Positions 46,475 through 56,982 of a stretch of DNA of 64,000 nucleotides are shown here, one piece after another. Within the stretch, counting starts at the first letter, position 1; each line of letters begins with the position of its first letter. Below the pieces are notes generated by a model. The model was not told where the DNA came from. It saw nothing but the letters and a program-made list of their open reading frames with translations, and made no database searches. The position numbers and the translations under genes are program-made. This stretch comes from Planctobacterium marinum (GTDB taxonomy: Bacteria; Pseudomonadota; Gammaproteobacteria; Enterobacterales; Alteromonadaceae). Where the stretch lies: the NCBI RefSeq assembly GCF_020687805.1, contig NZ_JAJEWQ010000001.1, positions 540,973 to 604,972 on the forward strand, given 5' to 3'.

Positions 46475-48469
46475 ATGTTTAAGAAATTACTAATCGCTAA
46501 CCGCGGTGAAATTTGTTGCCGTGTTATTAAAACTGCGCGCAAAATGGGGATCCCCACGGTTGCCGTATATTCTGATGCTGATGCCAATGCCTTGCATGTG
46601 CAAATGGCGGATGAAGCGGTGCACATTGGCGGCCCGGCAGCCAAAGGCAGCTACCTGAAAGCCCAAACCATCATTGATGTTTGTAAGGAAGTCGGCGCCG
46701 ATGCGGTGCATCCTGGCTATGGGTTTTTATCTGAAAATGCCAAATTCGCCAATCTGTGCGAAGCCAACAACATTGCTTTCGTAGGGCCGCCTACCGGCGC
46801 TATAGAAGCCATGGGTAGTAAAAGCGCAGCCAAAACCATCATGGAAAAAGCAGGTGTACCTCTGGTACCAGGCTATCACGGTGATGACCAGTCGGAAGCC
46901 GTTATCAAAAAAGCCGCCGATGACATGGGTTATCCGGTATTGCTCAAAGCGGCTGCTGGTGGCGGTGGTAAAGGTATGCGCCAGGTATGGTCTGAAAAAG
47001 AATTTGCCGGGGCCTTAGCTGCGGCAAAACGCGAAGCATTGTCCAGCTTTAGCGATGACACCATGCTGGTTGAAAAATACCTGACACAACCCAGACACGT
47101 GGAAATTCAGGTGTTTTGTGACAAACATGGTAACGGTGTCTATTTGTTCGAACGGGATTGTTCGGTACAACGCCGTCACCAAAAGGTTATCGAAGAAGCG
47201 CCAGCGCCAGGCTTGTCTGATGAAGTCAGAAAAGCCATGGGTGAAGCTGCACTAAAAGCGGCTAAAGCCATTGACTACGTCGGTGCCGGCACCGTGGAAT
47301 TCTTGTATGACGTTGACGGTAGTTTCTACTTTATGGAAATGAATACCCGATTGCAGGTAGAACACCCGGTTACCGAAATGATTACCGGCCAGGATCTGGT
47401 GCAATGGCAACTGAATGTCGCTGCTGGCGAGCCTTTACCACTCACTCAGGAGCAACTCAAAGTCAATGGCCATGCATTTGAAGCGCGGGTTTATGCCGAG
47501 GATCCCGACAATGACTTCTTGCCAGTTACCGGTCAACTTACCTATCTGCAGGCCCCGTTAGAAAACCGCCATGTGCGGGTTGATACCGGCGTGCGCCAGG
47601 GTGACGAAGTATCAGTTTATTACGATCCTATGATTGCCAAACTGATTGTCTGGGATGAAGATCGCAACAAAGCGCTTAATCGTCTGACTTCGGCACTTAG
47701 CGATTACCATATCAATGGCATGACCACTAACCTGCCGTTTTTGTACAATCTGGCCAGCACCGATGCCTTCAGAAATGTCGAACTGGACACTGGCTTCATT
47801 GAGAAGCATCAGGATAAGATATTTGTTAACAGCGACTATGACTTCAATCAATGTTTGCCGTTAATGGTGCTTGCCATTCTGCTCAATAAAAAACAGACTC
47901 AACCCAAAGCCAACAGTGCTGATATCTCGTCCCCGTGGCAATTTACCAACGCCTGGCGTGCCAATGAGCAACACAGCCAAACTGTCGTTGTGGGTGTAGC
48001 CGGTGAAAAATTCGAAGTGACTGTTACCCATGTGGACGCCGAACAGTTTGAGCTGAATATCAATGGCGAAGATTTGTTGGTATCTGGCGTGCTGAGCGCC
48101 AATGAGCTAATTGCTAATGTTAATGGTCATCGCCAAAAAGCCACGCTGGTAGTTCATGGCAGTGATATGTCTTTGTACACCGCACAAACCGCTCTGCACT
48201 TCAGTGAAGAAGAGCCTGATTTGGGTTTGGATGATATGCAGGATGCCGATGGGGGGTTAACCGCACCCATGAATGGCACTGTAGTAAAACTCATGGTTGA
48301 GGCAGGTGAGACGGTTGAAGCTGATACACCATTGCTAATCATGGAAGCTATGAAAATGGAGCACACCATCAAAGCACCTGCAAAAGGTAAAGTCACTGAG
48401 TTCTTCTTTCAAGCTGGTGAACTGGTAGATGGTGGCGCGGAGCTTCTGGCTTTTGAGGTGAGCGAATAA
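46475..48469 (+). CDS. liuD: Methylcrotonyl-CoA carboxylase alpha (biotin) subunit
   Basis: 664 residues. Biotin carboxylase domain at the N-terminus ([23 protein letters not shown]-grasp loop [26 protein letters not shown]), a linker (BT) domain, and a C-terminal biotinyl domain with the acceptor Lys in EAMKMEH (about residue 627). It carboxylates biotin using ATP and bicarbonate and works with LiuB. Its stop overlaps the ATG of liuE by 1 nt. Confidence 0.95.
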   Translation: MFKKLLIANRGEICCRVIKTARKMGIPTVAVYSDADANALHVQMADEAVHIGGPAAKGSYLKAQTIIDVCKEVGADAVHPGYGFLSENAKFANLCEANNIAFVGPPTGAIEAMGSKSAAKTIMEKAGVPLVPGYHGDDQSEAVIKKAADDMGYPVLLKAAAGGGGKGMRQVWSEKEFAGALAAAKREALSSFSDDTMLVEKYLTQPRHVEIQVFCDKHGNGVYLFERDCSVQRRHQKVIEEAPAPGLSDEVRKAMGEAALKAAKAIDYVGAGTVEFLYDVDGSFYFMEMNTRLQVEHPVTEMITGQDLVQWQLNVAAGEPLPLTQEQLKVNGHAFEARVYAEDPDNDFLPVTGQLTYLQAPLENRHVRVDTGVRQGDEVSVYYDPMIAKLIVWDEDRNKALNRLTSALSDYHINGMTTNLPFLYNLASTDAFRNVELDTGFIEKHQDKIFVNSDYDFNQCLPLMVLAILLNKKQTQPKANSADISSPWQFTNAWRANEQHSQTVVVGVAGEKFEVTVTHVDAEQFELNINGEDLLVSGVLSANELIANVNGHRQKATLVVHGSDMSLYTAQTALHFSEEEPDLGLDDMQDADGGLTAPMNGTVVKLMVEAGETVEADTPLLIMEAMKMEHTIKAPAKGKVTEFFFQAGELVDGGAELLAFEVSE

Positions 48470-49371
48470 TGGCATTACCGCAATCAGCAACCATCGTTGA
48501 AGTGGGACCTCGTGACGGGCTGCAAAACGAAAAGGCCGATATTTTATTGCAAGATAAAATTGCGTTAGTGGAAGGTCTGGCGAATGCCGGACTATCCATG
48601 ATTGAAACCGGAAGTTTTGTCTCGCCCAAATGGGTGCCGAAAATGGCCGATTCTGCCGAGGTATTTAAACAGGTGACACGCAAGCAAGGCATCACCTACT
48701 CTGCCCTGACACCAAACCTTAAAGGCTTTGAAGCAGCTATGGAAGCCGGAGCCGATGAAGTGGCGATTTTTGGTGCCGCGTCTGAGTCATTTTCACAAAA
48801 GAACATCAACTGCTCGATTGCTGAAAGCCTGGCGCGTTTTGCTCCGGTAATTGAGGCCGCACAGCAGCAAAACATCAAGGTGCGCGGTTATGTTTCCTGC
48901 GTTTTAGGTTGTCCCTATGAAGGTGACATTGCCCCGGAAGCGGTTAAGCAAGTGTCGAAACAGTTGCTAGATATGGGCTGTTACGAAATCTCTCTTGGCG
49001 ATACCATTGGTGTAGGCACACCGCTGAAAACCCAACTGATGTTGAATGCAGTTTTGCAGGATATACCTGTAGAGAAACTGGCTGTGCATTTTCATGACAC
49101 TTACGGTCAGGCGCTGAGTAATATCCTGATGGCGTTACAAATGGGCGTCAATGTCATCGATGCTGCTGTCGCAGGTTTAGGTGGGTGTCCTTATGCCAAA
49201 GGCGCCTCAGGCAATGTGGCCACTGAAGATGTGGTTTATATGCTAAATGGTATGGGCATTGAGACAGGTATTAACCTGGATGCTTTAGTGCAGGCTGGTG
49301 ACAAGATCACCAAAGCACTTAATCGCAGCAATAACTCCAAAGTTGCCAACGCGCTGTTAGCCAAAGGCTAA
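48469..49371 (+). CDS. liuE: Hydroxymethylglutaryl-CoA lyase
   Basis: 300-residue TIM-barrel lyase splitting HMG-CoA to acetoacetate and acetyl-CoA, last step of leucine degradation. Signatures: [13 protein letters not shown], the metal-binding [12 protein letters not shown] and the catalytic Cys loop [19 protein letters not shown]. Last gene of the operon. No CoA-transferase or acetoacetyl-CoA synthetase follows, so acetoacetate activation is encoded elsewhere; the divergent thiolase could complete the pathway. Confidence 0.95.
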   Translation: MALPQSATIVEVGPRDGLQNEKADILLQDKIALVEGLANAGLSMIETGSFVSPKWVPKMADSAEVFKQVTRKQGITYSALTPNLKGFEAAMEAGADEVAIFGAASESFSQKNINCSIAESLARFAPVIEAAQQQNIKVRGYVSCVLGCPYEGDIAPEAVKQVSKQLLDMGCYEISLGDTIGVGTPLKTQLMLNAVLQDIPVEKLAVHFHDTYGQALSNILMALQMGVNVIDAAVAGLGGCPYAKGASGNVATEDVVYMLNGMGIETGINLDALVQAGDKITKALNRSNNSKVANALLAKG

Positions 49372-49453
49372 CCCACCACTGTGTGACATTCCTGTACTGG
49401 GAAAGTGTTCTTAAGTGTTTGCGCAATTAATGGCTTGGCGCTTTTATAATTAG

Positions 49454-49483
49454 TCAGGATGGCTGTGGCTACAGCCATCCTGA
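49454..49483. terminator. 13-bp inverted repeat ending the liu operon
   Basis: Perfect 13-bp stem TCAGGATGGCTGT / ACAGCCATCCTGA with a 4-nt loop, between the convergent liuE and the orphan gene at 49539. It has no T run but is very stable, so it likely terminates from both sides. Confidence 0.65.
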
Positions 49484-49538
49484 TATAAAGCTTGGCTAGT
49501 TGCTAACTGCAATTTGCTGTCACAGCAATTTTTTCGGA

Positions 49539-51500
49539 CTATTTAGGAGCTAAAGGCTGGATTTCCACTATCGGCGCTTCAGTAGTAACAGAAAAAACAT
49601 TTTCTCCACACTTAAAAGATGCTCCCCCACCTGAGGCTCCGCTATTGTCTGGACATTTACAACTGGTAGTGGTCTCTATACTCACTGTTGTTGCTTCCTG
49701 GTCATTACCCGCAGGCCAGCTGAGCGTGACTATGCCATCTTTAATCGTTTGCTCACAACGAGTGTCATTTTTTAGTGGCGCCAGATAAATGAGTTGTCCC
49801 TTGGCGTCGCTTATTCCTGTGCTGGATGGATAGTCGCGTTGCACAAAATAGCTATTTACCCAATACCCCCGCCCATTTTGGGTTTCTGCGTAAGCACTGC
49901 TGGTCCAGCCATCTGGATTTGCTGAACTACTGTAAACCGGTCCTTCCCATTTCGGGTATTCAAGCTTGCCATCCTTTACCGACATATCGTACTTATTGGG
50001 ACGCGATGAGTTGTTCATTTTACTTTTTCTGTCGTCGTAAACATGCTCTGTAAATTTACTGGATGAGTCGAGTTTGATTTTGTACTTTTGGTACATCAGG
50101 TGGTAACGGCCAAGAGCGCCGGAGGTGTGCGCTACCCATGTTGAGGCTGACGGTGTGCCAGAAAGCACAGAGGTATCAACAATATTTTTAAGATCTATCG
50201 GGTTTTTCGCTTTTAATACACCATCCTTGTATTCAATTGCTGGATTATTTAGTTCAGTGATGCCATTTAAATTATCTACTTTATAGGGAAAATTGAAGTA
50301 AAGCCTTTTTAAAGTAAGCTCCTGGCTATCATCTGAAACTTGGCACAATGCCGTAACGGTACCGGTATGCCATTCACTTTTCTTATTGGGCATATTGAGC
50401 TCTTCAATCCAGCAATTTTTATTAATGCTCTCAGTATTAAACAATTGGTCAGATTCACTGTCACCAGAACAAAAGTTGTTCAGGTATTTTGCCTGTTCAA
50501 CAAATTGAATTATACCTTTTGTTCTGTCTTTGGAATCTTCGGTTGCTCCAAAGACTGCAATGAACTTATTACCCAAAGTCTCAAAAAAGGCTTCCATGTA
50601 TACCAGTGTTTCTTCATAACCTGTTTTTCCACTTTTATCAGATAGCGTATATGGAAACTGTGCATGCCTCCCGGTATAGAGTTCTGGGTGATTGTATAGC
50701 AGCGCAACCTGAACCTGATTCATAAAATACAATTGTTGCATGTCAGAGAGTAAATTAAGTTGCAAGGTAACAATGGGTTGCATTGCTGCCATGTAATAAA
50801 CAACTTTATTGTCGATGCTGCTCTCACCATGAGTCTTTTCAATCACATCATGGTAAGCCTTATTCAGATCTTTCCATATATTGCGCTCAGGTCTTAACCT
50901 ATCAAGAAATTCGTTCAATAGTTCTGCGGGGTCCAAATTTGAAGAAGCCCCCTGACTTTCGGTTAATACGCCATTTGTTGCCAACTCAGGTACATTCGCC
51001 CCAAGAAGTCTCAAAATATTGCTATCTGCCTGTGAGCAAACGCCTCCCTGGCAAAGGTTTGCAGTAAATTCATTGAATTCGTCAGGTGTACGAGGAAAAA
51101 CATGTTGGGTGTAAAAGTCTTCAAACTTACTATTAATACCGGCATTGGCGTCAATGAGTGCGGTGACAATGCTGTCATAGTGGTTTTGCGCGTAATCATA
51201 AGCTAAGGTTTTTACAGCCATATAAGTGGCTGAACTTATCATCTGAATTTCATCCAGTTTTTTGTCCATTTCATCCAGTTGCGCTTTAATTTCTTTCAGG
51301 GTTTCCAAAGTCATATTGGGCTTTGGAAAGAGAACGCCCTTTACTATTTTTGCTGCTTTGACTGCAACGTTATAGGGTTTAGGCACTGCTTTTTCTGCGA
51401 TATTAAACGCCAGATCTACCCCACCACCCAGTGAAACAGCCGAGTCAGTGATTGAATTTTTGGATAAAGATTGGGGGATTGGAAAAGTAGTATTACTCAT
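49539..51500 (-). CDS. Large orphan protein, unknown function
   Basis: 653 residues that I do not recognise. There is no signal peptide. Residues ~20-90 contain an amphipathic/hydrophobic stretch and then a coiled coil (LKEIKAQLDEMDKKLDEI), with a helical region to ~260. The C-terminal half looks beta-rich and ends with a Cys/Gly segment (CKCPDNSGASGGGASFKCGE). About ten Cys lie in pairs, suggesting disulfides and an extracytoplasmic fate. A helix-rich N-terminus with a beta C-terminal part is seen in some pore-forming toxins, but that is a guess. It is flanked by gaps on both sides and is a single-gene unit. Confidence 0.8.
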   Translation of the reverse strand: MSNTTFPIPQSLSKNSITDSAVSLGGGVDLAFNIAEKAVPKPYNVAVKAAKIVKGVLFPKPNMTLETLKEIKAQLDEMDKKLDEIQMISSATYMAVKTLAYDYAQNHYDSIVTALIDANAGINSKFEDFYTQHVFPRTPDEFNEFTANLCQGGVCSQADSNILRLLGANVPELATNGVLTESQGASSNLDPAELLNEFLDRLRPERNIWKDLNKAYHDVIEKTHGESSIDNKVVYYMAAMQPIVTLQLNLLSDMQQLYFMNQVQVALLYNHPELYTGRHAQFPYTLSDKSGKTGYEETLVYMEAFFETLGNKFIAVFGATEDSKDRTKGIIQFVEQAKYLNNFCSGDSESDQLFNTESINKNCWIEELNMPNKKSEWHTGTVTALCQVSDDSQELTLKRLYFNFPYKVDNLNGITELNNPAIEYKDGVLKAKNPIDLKNIVDTSVLSGTPSASTWVAHTSGALGRYHLMYQKYKIKLDSSSKFTEHVYDDRKSKMNNSSRPNKYDMSVKDGKLEYPKWEGPVYSSSANPDGWTSSAYAETQNGRGYWVNSYFVQRDYPSSTGISDAKGQLIYLAPLKNDTRCEQTIKDGIVTLSWPAGNDQEATTVSIETTTSCKCPDNSGASGGGASFKCGENVFSVTTEAPIVEIQPLAPK

Positions 51501-51885
51501 TTGTTTTCCTTATATGAGATTAAAAAGCCGGTTTTTTAAGCGATGTATATAACCGTATAAAAATCCATTTTCTTCGAATGCCCCAAGGGAACAGTATTAA
51601 GTCAAATTCATTAAATCTGAAACTTTAAACAGCTATTCACTGCTGTTTTCACACTCTTACATCTTCAAAAATGGTTGCGCTATCAAAGCGTTAAACCATT
51701 ATCTGGAATATTTTACATAAGCACATTACAGCAGATTACATTTATTCCGATAGCAAAAGAAACAGGCAAACCCGGTTCTTTTTATTACCTTTGGTCAAAT
51801 CACTTTTTATTGACAGAAATTATTTCTGCCCGCAGTCTTTCTAGTAAAAATAGTTCGCTTTGCAAGACACACCGGATAATAAGAT
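51501..51885. other. Divergent promoter region
   Basis: 385 bp of AT-rich DNA between the orphan gene (minus) and the chemoreceptor gene (plus). It must hold both promoters. The 81-codon frame at 51675 overlaps the chemoreceptor start and has no recognisable product. I see no further structure. Confidence 0.4.
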
Positions 51886-53535
51886 ATGCACTGGTTTTTA
51901 AATTTATCCATCAAAAATAAACTTTGGCTGTTAACAGGGTCGTTTTTTGCTTCATTGTCTGTGGTTATCATTGTGGCATTCTGGACTCAGCAAAAACTGG
52001 CCAATGATGTCGATATCATCGCCAATAAGTACTTTACGGCATCCAATCTGATGTTGGCCGCCGATGCGAATTTGTATCGTGCCATATCAGCAGAACGCAG
52101 CCTGATATTCGTTAGCACTTCATCTCCGCCATTTCGCAATCTGGTGAATTACCACAAGCAGAACATTGAAGAAGCACAGCAAAAACTCCAGCAATTCAAA
52201 CTTGTCATTGACGATCCGCAAATCCATCGTTTGATGAATGATTACGAGCGTTTGAGTAAAGAATGGCAAACGCTGACTTTCCAGGTGGTGTCACTACGGG
52301 AAAATAACGGCAGAGAAGAACGGCGCGAGGCGTCGCGAATTAGTTTGCAGGATGCTTCACAGAAATTTGCCGAAATGCATGATGTGATAGATCAAATGAG
52401 TGCGGTGGTTACAAAGGACAGCCAAATGGTTGTGCAGGAGGCGGAATCAAACGTTACCTTTTCAGCCTCACTGATCTTATTCGTAACAATCGGCGCGGTA
52501 TTATTTGGTACTTTTATGACATTGATGGCGATTCGATTGCTGGCACAACCACTCAAAGTACTGACAGACAGATTAAAACAAATCTCTTCAGGTGATGGGG
52601 ATTTAACACAACGGCTGGAGGAAGACCGTTGTGATGAGATTGGTGAAACCGCCATTGCTTTTAACAAGTTTGCCAGTAACCAGGCAGCGATATTGAAACA
52701 GGTTAAAAATGCCATGGTGAGTTTTATGCAGTCCATGGAATTTGTTGGCGAGAAAATGAACCATCTACATCATGCGACCTCAAAACAACAGGAAGTCAGT
52801 GACGATGTCGCTGGTTCCATGAGTCAAATGAGTATGGCGGTAACCGATGTAGCTAAAAATGCGGCGAATGCCTCTGAAGCAACCGAAGAAGCGAATCAGT
52901 TAGCGATCAAAGGCCATGCCGTTGTTAACGAATCGGTATCTACCATCAATACCATAACCTCCAACATTGCCACGACATCAGAGGTGGTCAAACAGTTGGA
53001 TGTCAGAACCCAATCTATCTCCAATGTAACTGACACTATCAGTGAAATCGCTGACCAAACCAATCTACTGGCGCTGAATGCGGCGATAGAAGCCGCCCGG
53101 GCCGGCGAACAAGGGCGAGGTTTTGCCGTTGTCGCAGAGGAAGTACGCAACCTGGCAAAGCGAACCTCTGAACTGACCAAACAAATCCGTGAAAACATCG
53201 AGCAACTTAGCGTTGAAAGTGCCCAGGCCGTATCAGTGATGGAAGAATCTTTAAATAATTCAAAAATTTTGGATGAAAAAGCCATTCTCTCCGGTCAAGC
53301 ATTACAAGAGATCACCACTGCCGTTGATTTGATCTCAGGAATGAACATGACTGTAGCCAGTGCCGTTGAAGAACAATCGGTAACAGCAGAAGAAATTAAT
53401 CGCAGCATCGACAACCTGAAATCCATGGCGGTGGAGTCCGACGCGCATTCTCAGGACACCTTAAAGGAAGTTGTTGAACTTTTGTCGTTAGCCAGAGATA
53501 TGCAATCGTTATTAAATCGATTTAAGGTCGAATAA
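51886..53535 (+). CDS. Methyl-accepting chemotaxis protein
   Basis: 549-residue chemoreceptor: TM1 ([21 protein letters not shown]), a periplasmic four-helix-type sensor of ~150 residues, TM2 ([21 protein letters not shown]), HAMP and a long cytoplasmic signalling domain with the hairpin tip [38 protein letters not shown]. The C-terminus lacks a CheR/CheB tethering pentapeptide. It is 15 nt upstream of the cupredoxin gene, so the ligand may relate to that pair. Confidence 0.94.
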   Translation: MHWFLNLSIKNKLWLLTGSFFASLSVVIIVAFWTQQKLANDVDIIANKYFTASNLMLAADANLYRAISAERSLIFVSTSSPPFRNLVNYHKQNIEEAQQKLQQFKLVIDDPQIHRLMNDYERLSKEWQTLTFQVVSLRENNGREERREASRISLQDASQKFAEMHDVIDQMSAVVTKDSQMVVQEAESNVTFSASLILFVTIGAVLFGTFMTLMAIRLLAQPLKVLTDRLKQISSGDGDLTQRLEEDRCDEIGETAIAFNKFASNQAAILKQVKNAMVSFMQSMEFVGEKMNHLHHATSKQQEVSDDVAGSMSQMSMAVTDVAKNAANASEATEEANQLAIKGHAVVNESVSTINTITSNIATTSEVVKQLDVRTQSISNVTDTISEIADQTNLLALNAAIEAARAGEQGRGFAVVAEEVRNLAKRTSELTKQIRENIEQLSVESAQAVSVMEESLNNSKILDEKAILSGQALQEITTAVDLISGMNMTVASAVEEQSVTAEEINRSIDNLKSMAVESDAHSQDTLKEVVELLSLARDMQSLLNRFKVE

Positions 53536-53550
53536 CTTGTAGAGCTGCTT

Positions 53551-54204
53551 ATGCAATCCCTGTGTCGTAGTGTAATTTTCCTGCTTTGTTTTAGTCAGCA
53601 TAGCTGGGGAGCGTTGGTGACATTTCAACTCAAAGATAACCAGGGTGACCCACTCCCCCATGCCATTATTAGCCTGTTCCCGCTAACAGAGGGAGCAATT
53701 CAGCTGGCCGCCAACAGCACCCCGCAAAGCGCCACTCTGAGTCAAAGTAATAAGCAGTTTACACCACACGTTGTGGCCGTAAAAAAAGGCGCAACGGTTA
53801 CATTTCCAAATCAGGATTCGATAAAACATCAGGTGTATAGCTTATCAGAAGCACAGCCTTTTGATTTAACTATCGAGGCTGGCGAAACTGAGACGGGACC
53901 GACAATGTCTGCCACCGGTGCAATTCACATCGGCTGTAATATTCACGACTGGATGCAAGCCTACGTATATGTCACCGATACCCCCTGGTTTGCAGTATCT
54001 GACAGCAATGGTGCAGTTACTATTGAGGTTCCGGAAAATGAGCAATTTCGCTGGCAATTGTGGCACGCGAGATTGTCACAACAAGAGCCCGTTCACCAGG
54101 GTGAGCTACTAACGCCTTCAGCCCCGGTTTCTGTACAACTGCAAACAGCTTTATTGCCCGGCTACGATGAAGCCAGCGACTTAGACGATTTTGATGATTA
54201 TTGA
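53551..54204 (+). CDS. Exported cupredoxin-like (methylamine-utilization-type) protein
   Basis: 217-residue exported protein with a signal peptide (VIFLLCFSQHSWG). A plastocyanin-like fold is indicated by the type-1 copper ligands H93, C129, H132 and M135 (KHQVYS; GCNIHDWMQAYV). After the copper domain comes a second beta domain and an Asp-rich end (ASDLDDFDDY). Proteins of this type are often annotated as methylamine utilization proteins, though their role is unproven. It lies between a chemoreceptor and a porin-like gene. Confidence 0.82.
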   Translation: MQSLCRSVIFLLCFSQHSWGALVTFQLKDNQGDPLPHAIISLFPLTEGAIQLAANSTPQSATLSQSNKQFTPHVVAVKKGATVTFPNQDSIKHQVYSLSEAQPFDLTIEAGETETGPTMSATGAIHIGCNIHDWMQAYVYVTDTPWFAVSDSNGAVTIEVPENEQFRWQLWHARLSQQEPVHQGELLTPSAPVSVQLQTALLPGYDEASDLDDFDDY

Positions 54205-54266
54205 CGGCGGGCTACACACCCCATTGCCAGTCGTTTTTTGAATATTAGCCAAAACCGAGAACAACA

Positions 54267-55502
54267 ATGAAATCTGTCGCCTTCCTCATCACATTAGCTA
54301 TTACGCTGTCCACCTCAGTTCAGGCTGAATCTCTAAAAGTGCGCGGGTTGATTCAGGGCAGTCTGGCCTTATCTGTAGATGATGAATTGAGTTTTACAGA
54401 GGGTGGCACCGGCATTTTAAGATACGATGCTGATAATAAATTGCAGCTCAGTCAGGCTTTATTAGAATTATCAGGCGATCTGACAGACTATGTTTCCTGG
54501 CATTCCGTGCTCAATGCAACACATTCACCCAGTTCACATGCCGGACTGACCCAGCTCTCGATAAAATATAAACCCATCTGGTCCAGCAAGTATCGCTGGC
54601 AATTTAAAGCGGGGATGTTCTATCCTGAATTTGGCTTTGAAAACCCTGACATCGGCTGGTTGTCACCTTATACCTACACCAATTCAGCAATCAGCAGTTG
54701 GATAGGCGAAGAGGTCCGTACTTTAGGTGGCGAATTTAAAGTCACCCGTCCAGGTCGGTTTCACAACCGTAGTCCTCATACCTTTGCATTTTCAGGGGCT
54801 GTATACAAAGGCAATGATCCCGCCGGAACACTACTCGCCTGGCGAGGCTGGGGTCTGCATGACAAACAATCTATTGTGAATGAGCGAGTTTTCTTTGCAG
54901 ATTATCCCTCCATTGGTGAGGGCCAGGCACTGGCCCCACAAGCCAACTGGGTTGAACCCTACCGGGAAATCGACGGACGTTGGGGATATCAAATGGGCTT
55001 ACACTGGGATTACCAAAAAACATCCCGATTGCGCTACCATTATTTTAACAACAACGCAGACGAGACCGTTTTGGCTCGCGGCGGCCAATATGCCTGGCAT
55101 ACCATTTTTCATTCTTTGTCATGGCAATATCGATTTGACCGCAACTGGCGTTTGATTATGCACGGTATGCATGGACGAACTGCAATGGGTCCAGGCGCAG
55201 TACTGGTGGGGTTTAATAGTTGGTATGCCATGATTGCCTACCGCGATAAGCAGCATAATTTTGCCCTTAGATTTGATGACTTTAACACAATAGATAAAGA
55301 CACTTTGATTCCTGAGGACAATAACAACGGTCACGGCTGGGGATTGACAGCCGCCTATCGGTATAACCTTGATGAGCACTGGCAAATAGGAACAGAGTTG
55401 CTGCTAACCGAAACCTGGCAAGCCAGTCGTCAACAGTTTACTGACACAGATGCCAAATTGTCACAACAACAGCTACTCGCCGTCGTGCAATTCAGGTTCT
55501 GA
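54267..55502 (+). CDS. Outer-membrane porin-like protein
   Basis: 411-residue protein with a signal peptide (SVAFLITLAITLSTSVQA) and an alternating beta-strand pattern ending in LLAVVQFRF, the terminal Phe typical of outer-membrane barrels. Segments such as KAGMFYPEFGFENPDIGWLSPYTYTNSAI resemble porins found next to the cupredoxin-type protein in other Alteromonadales. It is 62 nt behind the cupredoxin gene and probably in the same operon. Confidence 0.8.
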   Translation: MKSVAFLITLAITLSTSVQAESLKVRGLIQGSLALSVDDELSFTEGGTGILRYDADNKLQLSQALLELSGDLTDYVSWHSVLNATHSPSSHAGLTQLSIKYKPIWSSKYRWQFKAGMFYPEFGFENPDIGWLSPYTYTNSAISSWIGEEVRTLGGEFKVTRPGRFHNRSPHTFAFSGAVYKGNDPAGTLLAWRGWGLHDKQSIVNERVFFADYPSIGEGQALAPQANWVEPYREIDGRWGYQMGLHWDYQKTSRLRYHYFNNNADETVLARGGQYAWHTIFHSLSWQYRFDRNWRLIMHGMHGRTAMGPGAVLVGFNSWYAMIAYRDKQHNFALRFDDFNTIDKDTLIPEDNNNGHGWGLTAAYRYNLDEHWQIGTELLLTETWQASRQQFTDTDAKLSQQQLLAVVQFRF

Positions 55503-55589
55503 TAGTGCCGGGATTAAAAATTCGCTTTACAAAATTAGAATGGTAGCGCTAGTATTACAATCAGATATTCACAAAAATCGAACATTCTC

Positions 55590-56483
55590 ATGTATCGCTC
55601 TAAAACGACTCTCGAGCAATGGCGAATTTTACAGGCAGTTGTTGACCACGGTGGCTACGCTCACGCTGCCAAAGTGCTGAATAAAAGCCAATCTTCACTC
55701 AATCATGCAGTCGCAAAATTACAATCCCAACTAGACGTTCAGCTTTTGGAAGTGCGAGGTCGTAAGGCTTACCTGACCAAAGCCGGAGAAGTCATGCTGC
55801 GCCGTTCCCGCCTGCTGAGTAAGAGCGTTGAAGACCTGGAAGAGCTGGCCAAAAGCATCAACCAGGCGTGGGAACCAGAAATAAACATTGCCGTTGAGCT
55901 GGCGTTCCCTGACCAGTTTTTGACACCTATCCTGATGGACTTTTATCCATCTTGTCGGGGTAGTCGGCTGAACATCATAGATACGGTGCTGACCGGCACA
56001 GAAGAACTGATTAATGAAGGTTGGGCTGATATTGCACTCACAGCCTCAATTCCAAAAGGGGTGCTCAGTGAGCCTATACTCAACGTCAAATTTGTCGCTG
56101 TTACTCACCCGGAAAATCCGTTAGCACAGAAAAAAGGGCCTATTGATCCGAATGAGTTGGTGCAACATTTGCAGATAGTTATCAAAGATACAGCAAAAGC
56201 GCCAATTGAACGACAGGGTTGGTTAAAGGCTGAGCAACGCTGGACCGTCAGCCGCTTTGAAACTGCTATCAAATTCCTGCGTCAGGGACTTGGATTTTGC
56301 TGGTTACCTATACACAATGTTGAAAAACATATTGAGGGCGGTGAACTGGCGCAGTTAAATATACAAGGCAGTAGTTTTCGCTCAGTTACTATGTCGCTTG
56401 TTAACCCACATTCAGATAGAATGGGACCAGGTACTAAAATGCTGACCGATTTAATTTTGGCCCAACGAGAACTACAACAATAA
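55590..56483 (+). CDS. LysR-family transcriptional regulator
   Basis: 297 residues with an N-terminal winged helix-turn-helix (LEQWRILQAVVDHGGYAHAAKVLNKSQSSLNHAVAKL) and a periplasmic-binding-type effector domain (INIAVELAFPDQFLTP; GLGFCWLPIHNVEK). It starts 88 nt after the porin-like gene, whose operon it might control, though LysR targets are usually divergent. The ligand is unknown. Confidence 0.92.
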   Translation: MYRSKTTLEQWRILQAVVDHGGYAHAAKVLNKSQSSLNHAVAKLQSQLDVQLLEVRGRKAYLTKAGEVMLRRSRLLSKSVEDLEELAKSINQAWEPEINIAVELAFPDQFLTPILMDFYPSCRGSRLNIIDTVLTGTEELINEGWADIALTASIPKGVLSEPILNVKFVAVTHPENPLAQKKGPIDPNELVQHLQIVIKDTAKAPIERQGWLKAEQRWTVSRFETAIKFLRQGLGFCWLPIHNVEKHIEGGELAQLNIQGSSFRSVTMSLVNPHSDRMGPGTKMLTDLILAQRELQQ

Positions 56484-56496
56484 TTTGGAATAAAAT

Positions 56497-56910
56497 ATGG
56501 CAATGACCCGCGAAGAACTTGATGAATTGATGCAAGACAGTGCCAGAAATGCGGTGATTACGACACGTGACGAGTTCGGTATCAATCTTGATGGCAGTGC
56601 TGATAGCATTAAGGTGATTGATGAAGTTATCTTAAGATGGATTAATAAATACCGCGACCAGGCGCTGGAAGACAAAGCCGTTTTTACTCTGTGCAATATT
56701 TACGGTGCCTATGTAGGTGAAGTATTTAGATCCACTGTAGGTGGTCAATGGAGTTATGACGAATCAAACCCGGATGCCCCGTATGTACTTCTTGAATACG
56801 GCATTCACTCCTATGCTTTTGCCGGGGTTTGTTATCAACGTCTGGTGAATGACAGTCAAATTAGCGTTGAAAATTACTTCAATCAGGCGATCGCCAATAA
56901 CACTCAATAA
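56497..56910 (+). CDS. Small conserved hypothetical protein
   Basis: 137-residue soluble protein, 13 nt after the LysR gene and likely co-transcribed. Notable segments are VIDEVILRWINKYRDQ, LCNIYGAYVGEVFRSTVGGQWSYDES and YVLLEYGIHSYAFAGVCYQRL, the last resembling DUF3806-type proteins. The function is unknown and the family assignment is only a resemblance. Confidence 0.7.
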   Translation: MAMTREELDELMQDSARNAVITTRDEFGINLDGSADSIKVIDEVILRWINKYRDQALEDKAVFTLCNIYGAYVGEVFRSTVGGQWSYDESNPDAPYVLLEYGIHSYAFAGVCYQRLVNDSQISVENYFNQAIANNTQ

Positions 56911-56943
56911 AACCGAAAATAGCCGATAAATTATCATGCAGGG

Positions 56944-56982
56944 GAAAAGAGTGTTGTGTGACTTAACTGCGTGCCACACAAC
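56944..56982 (-). terminator. Terminator of the Csr-type RNA
   Basis: On the minus strand GTTGTGTG ... CACACAAC forms an 8-bp stem with a 14-nt loop, followed by ACTCTTTTCCCC. The T run fits Rho-independent termination of the sRNA. Confidence 0.75.

Noticed and set aside
56764-56979. 71-codon minus-strand frame overlapping the Csr-type RNA end
   Set aside because: Runs through the sRNA terminator and is antisense to the small hypothetical gene.
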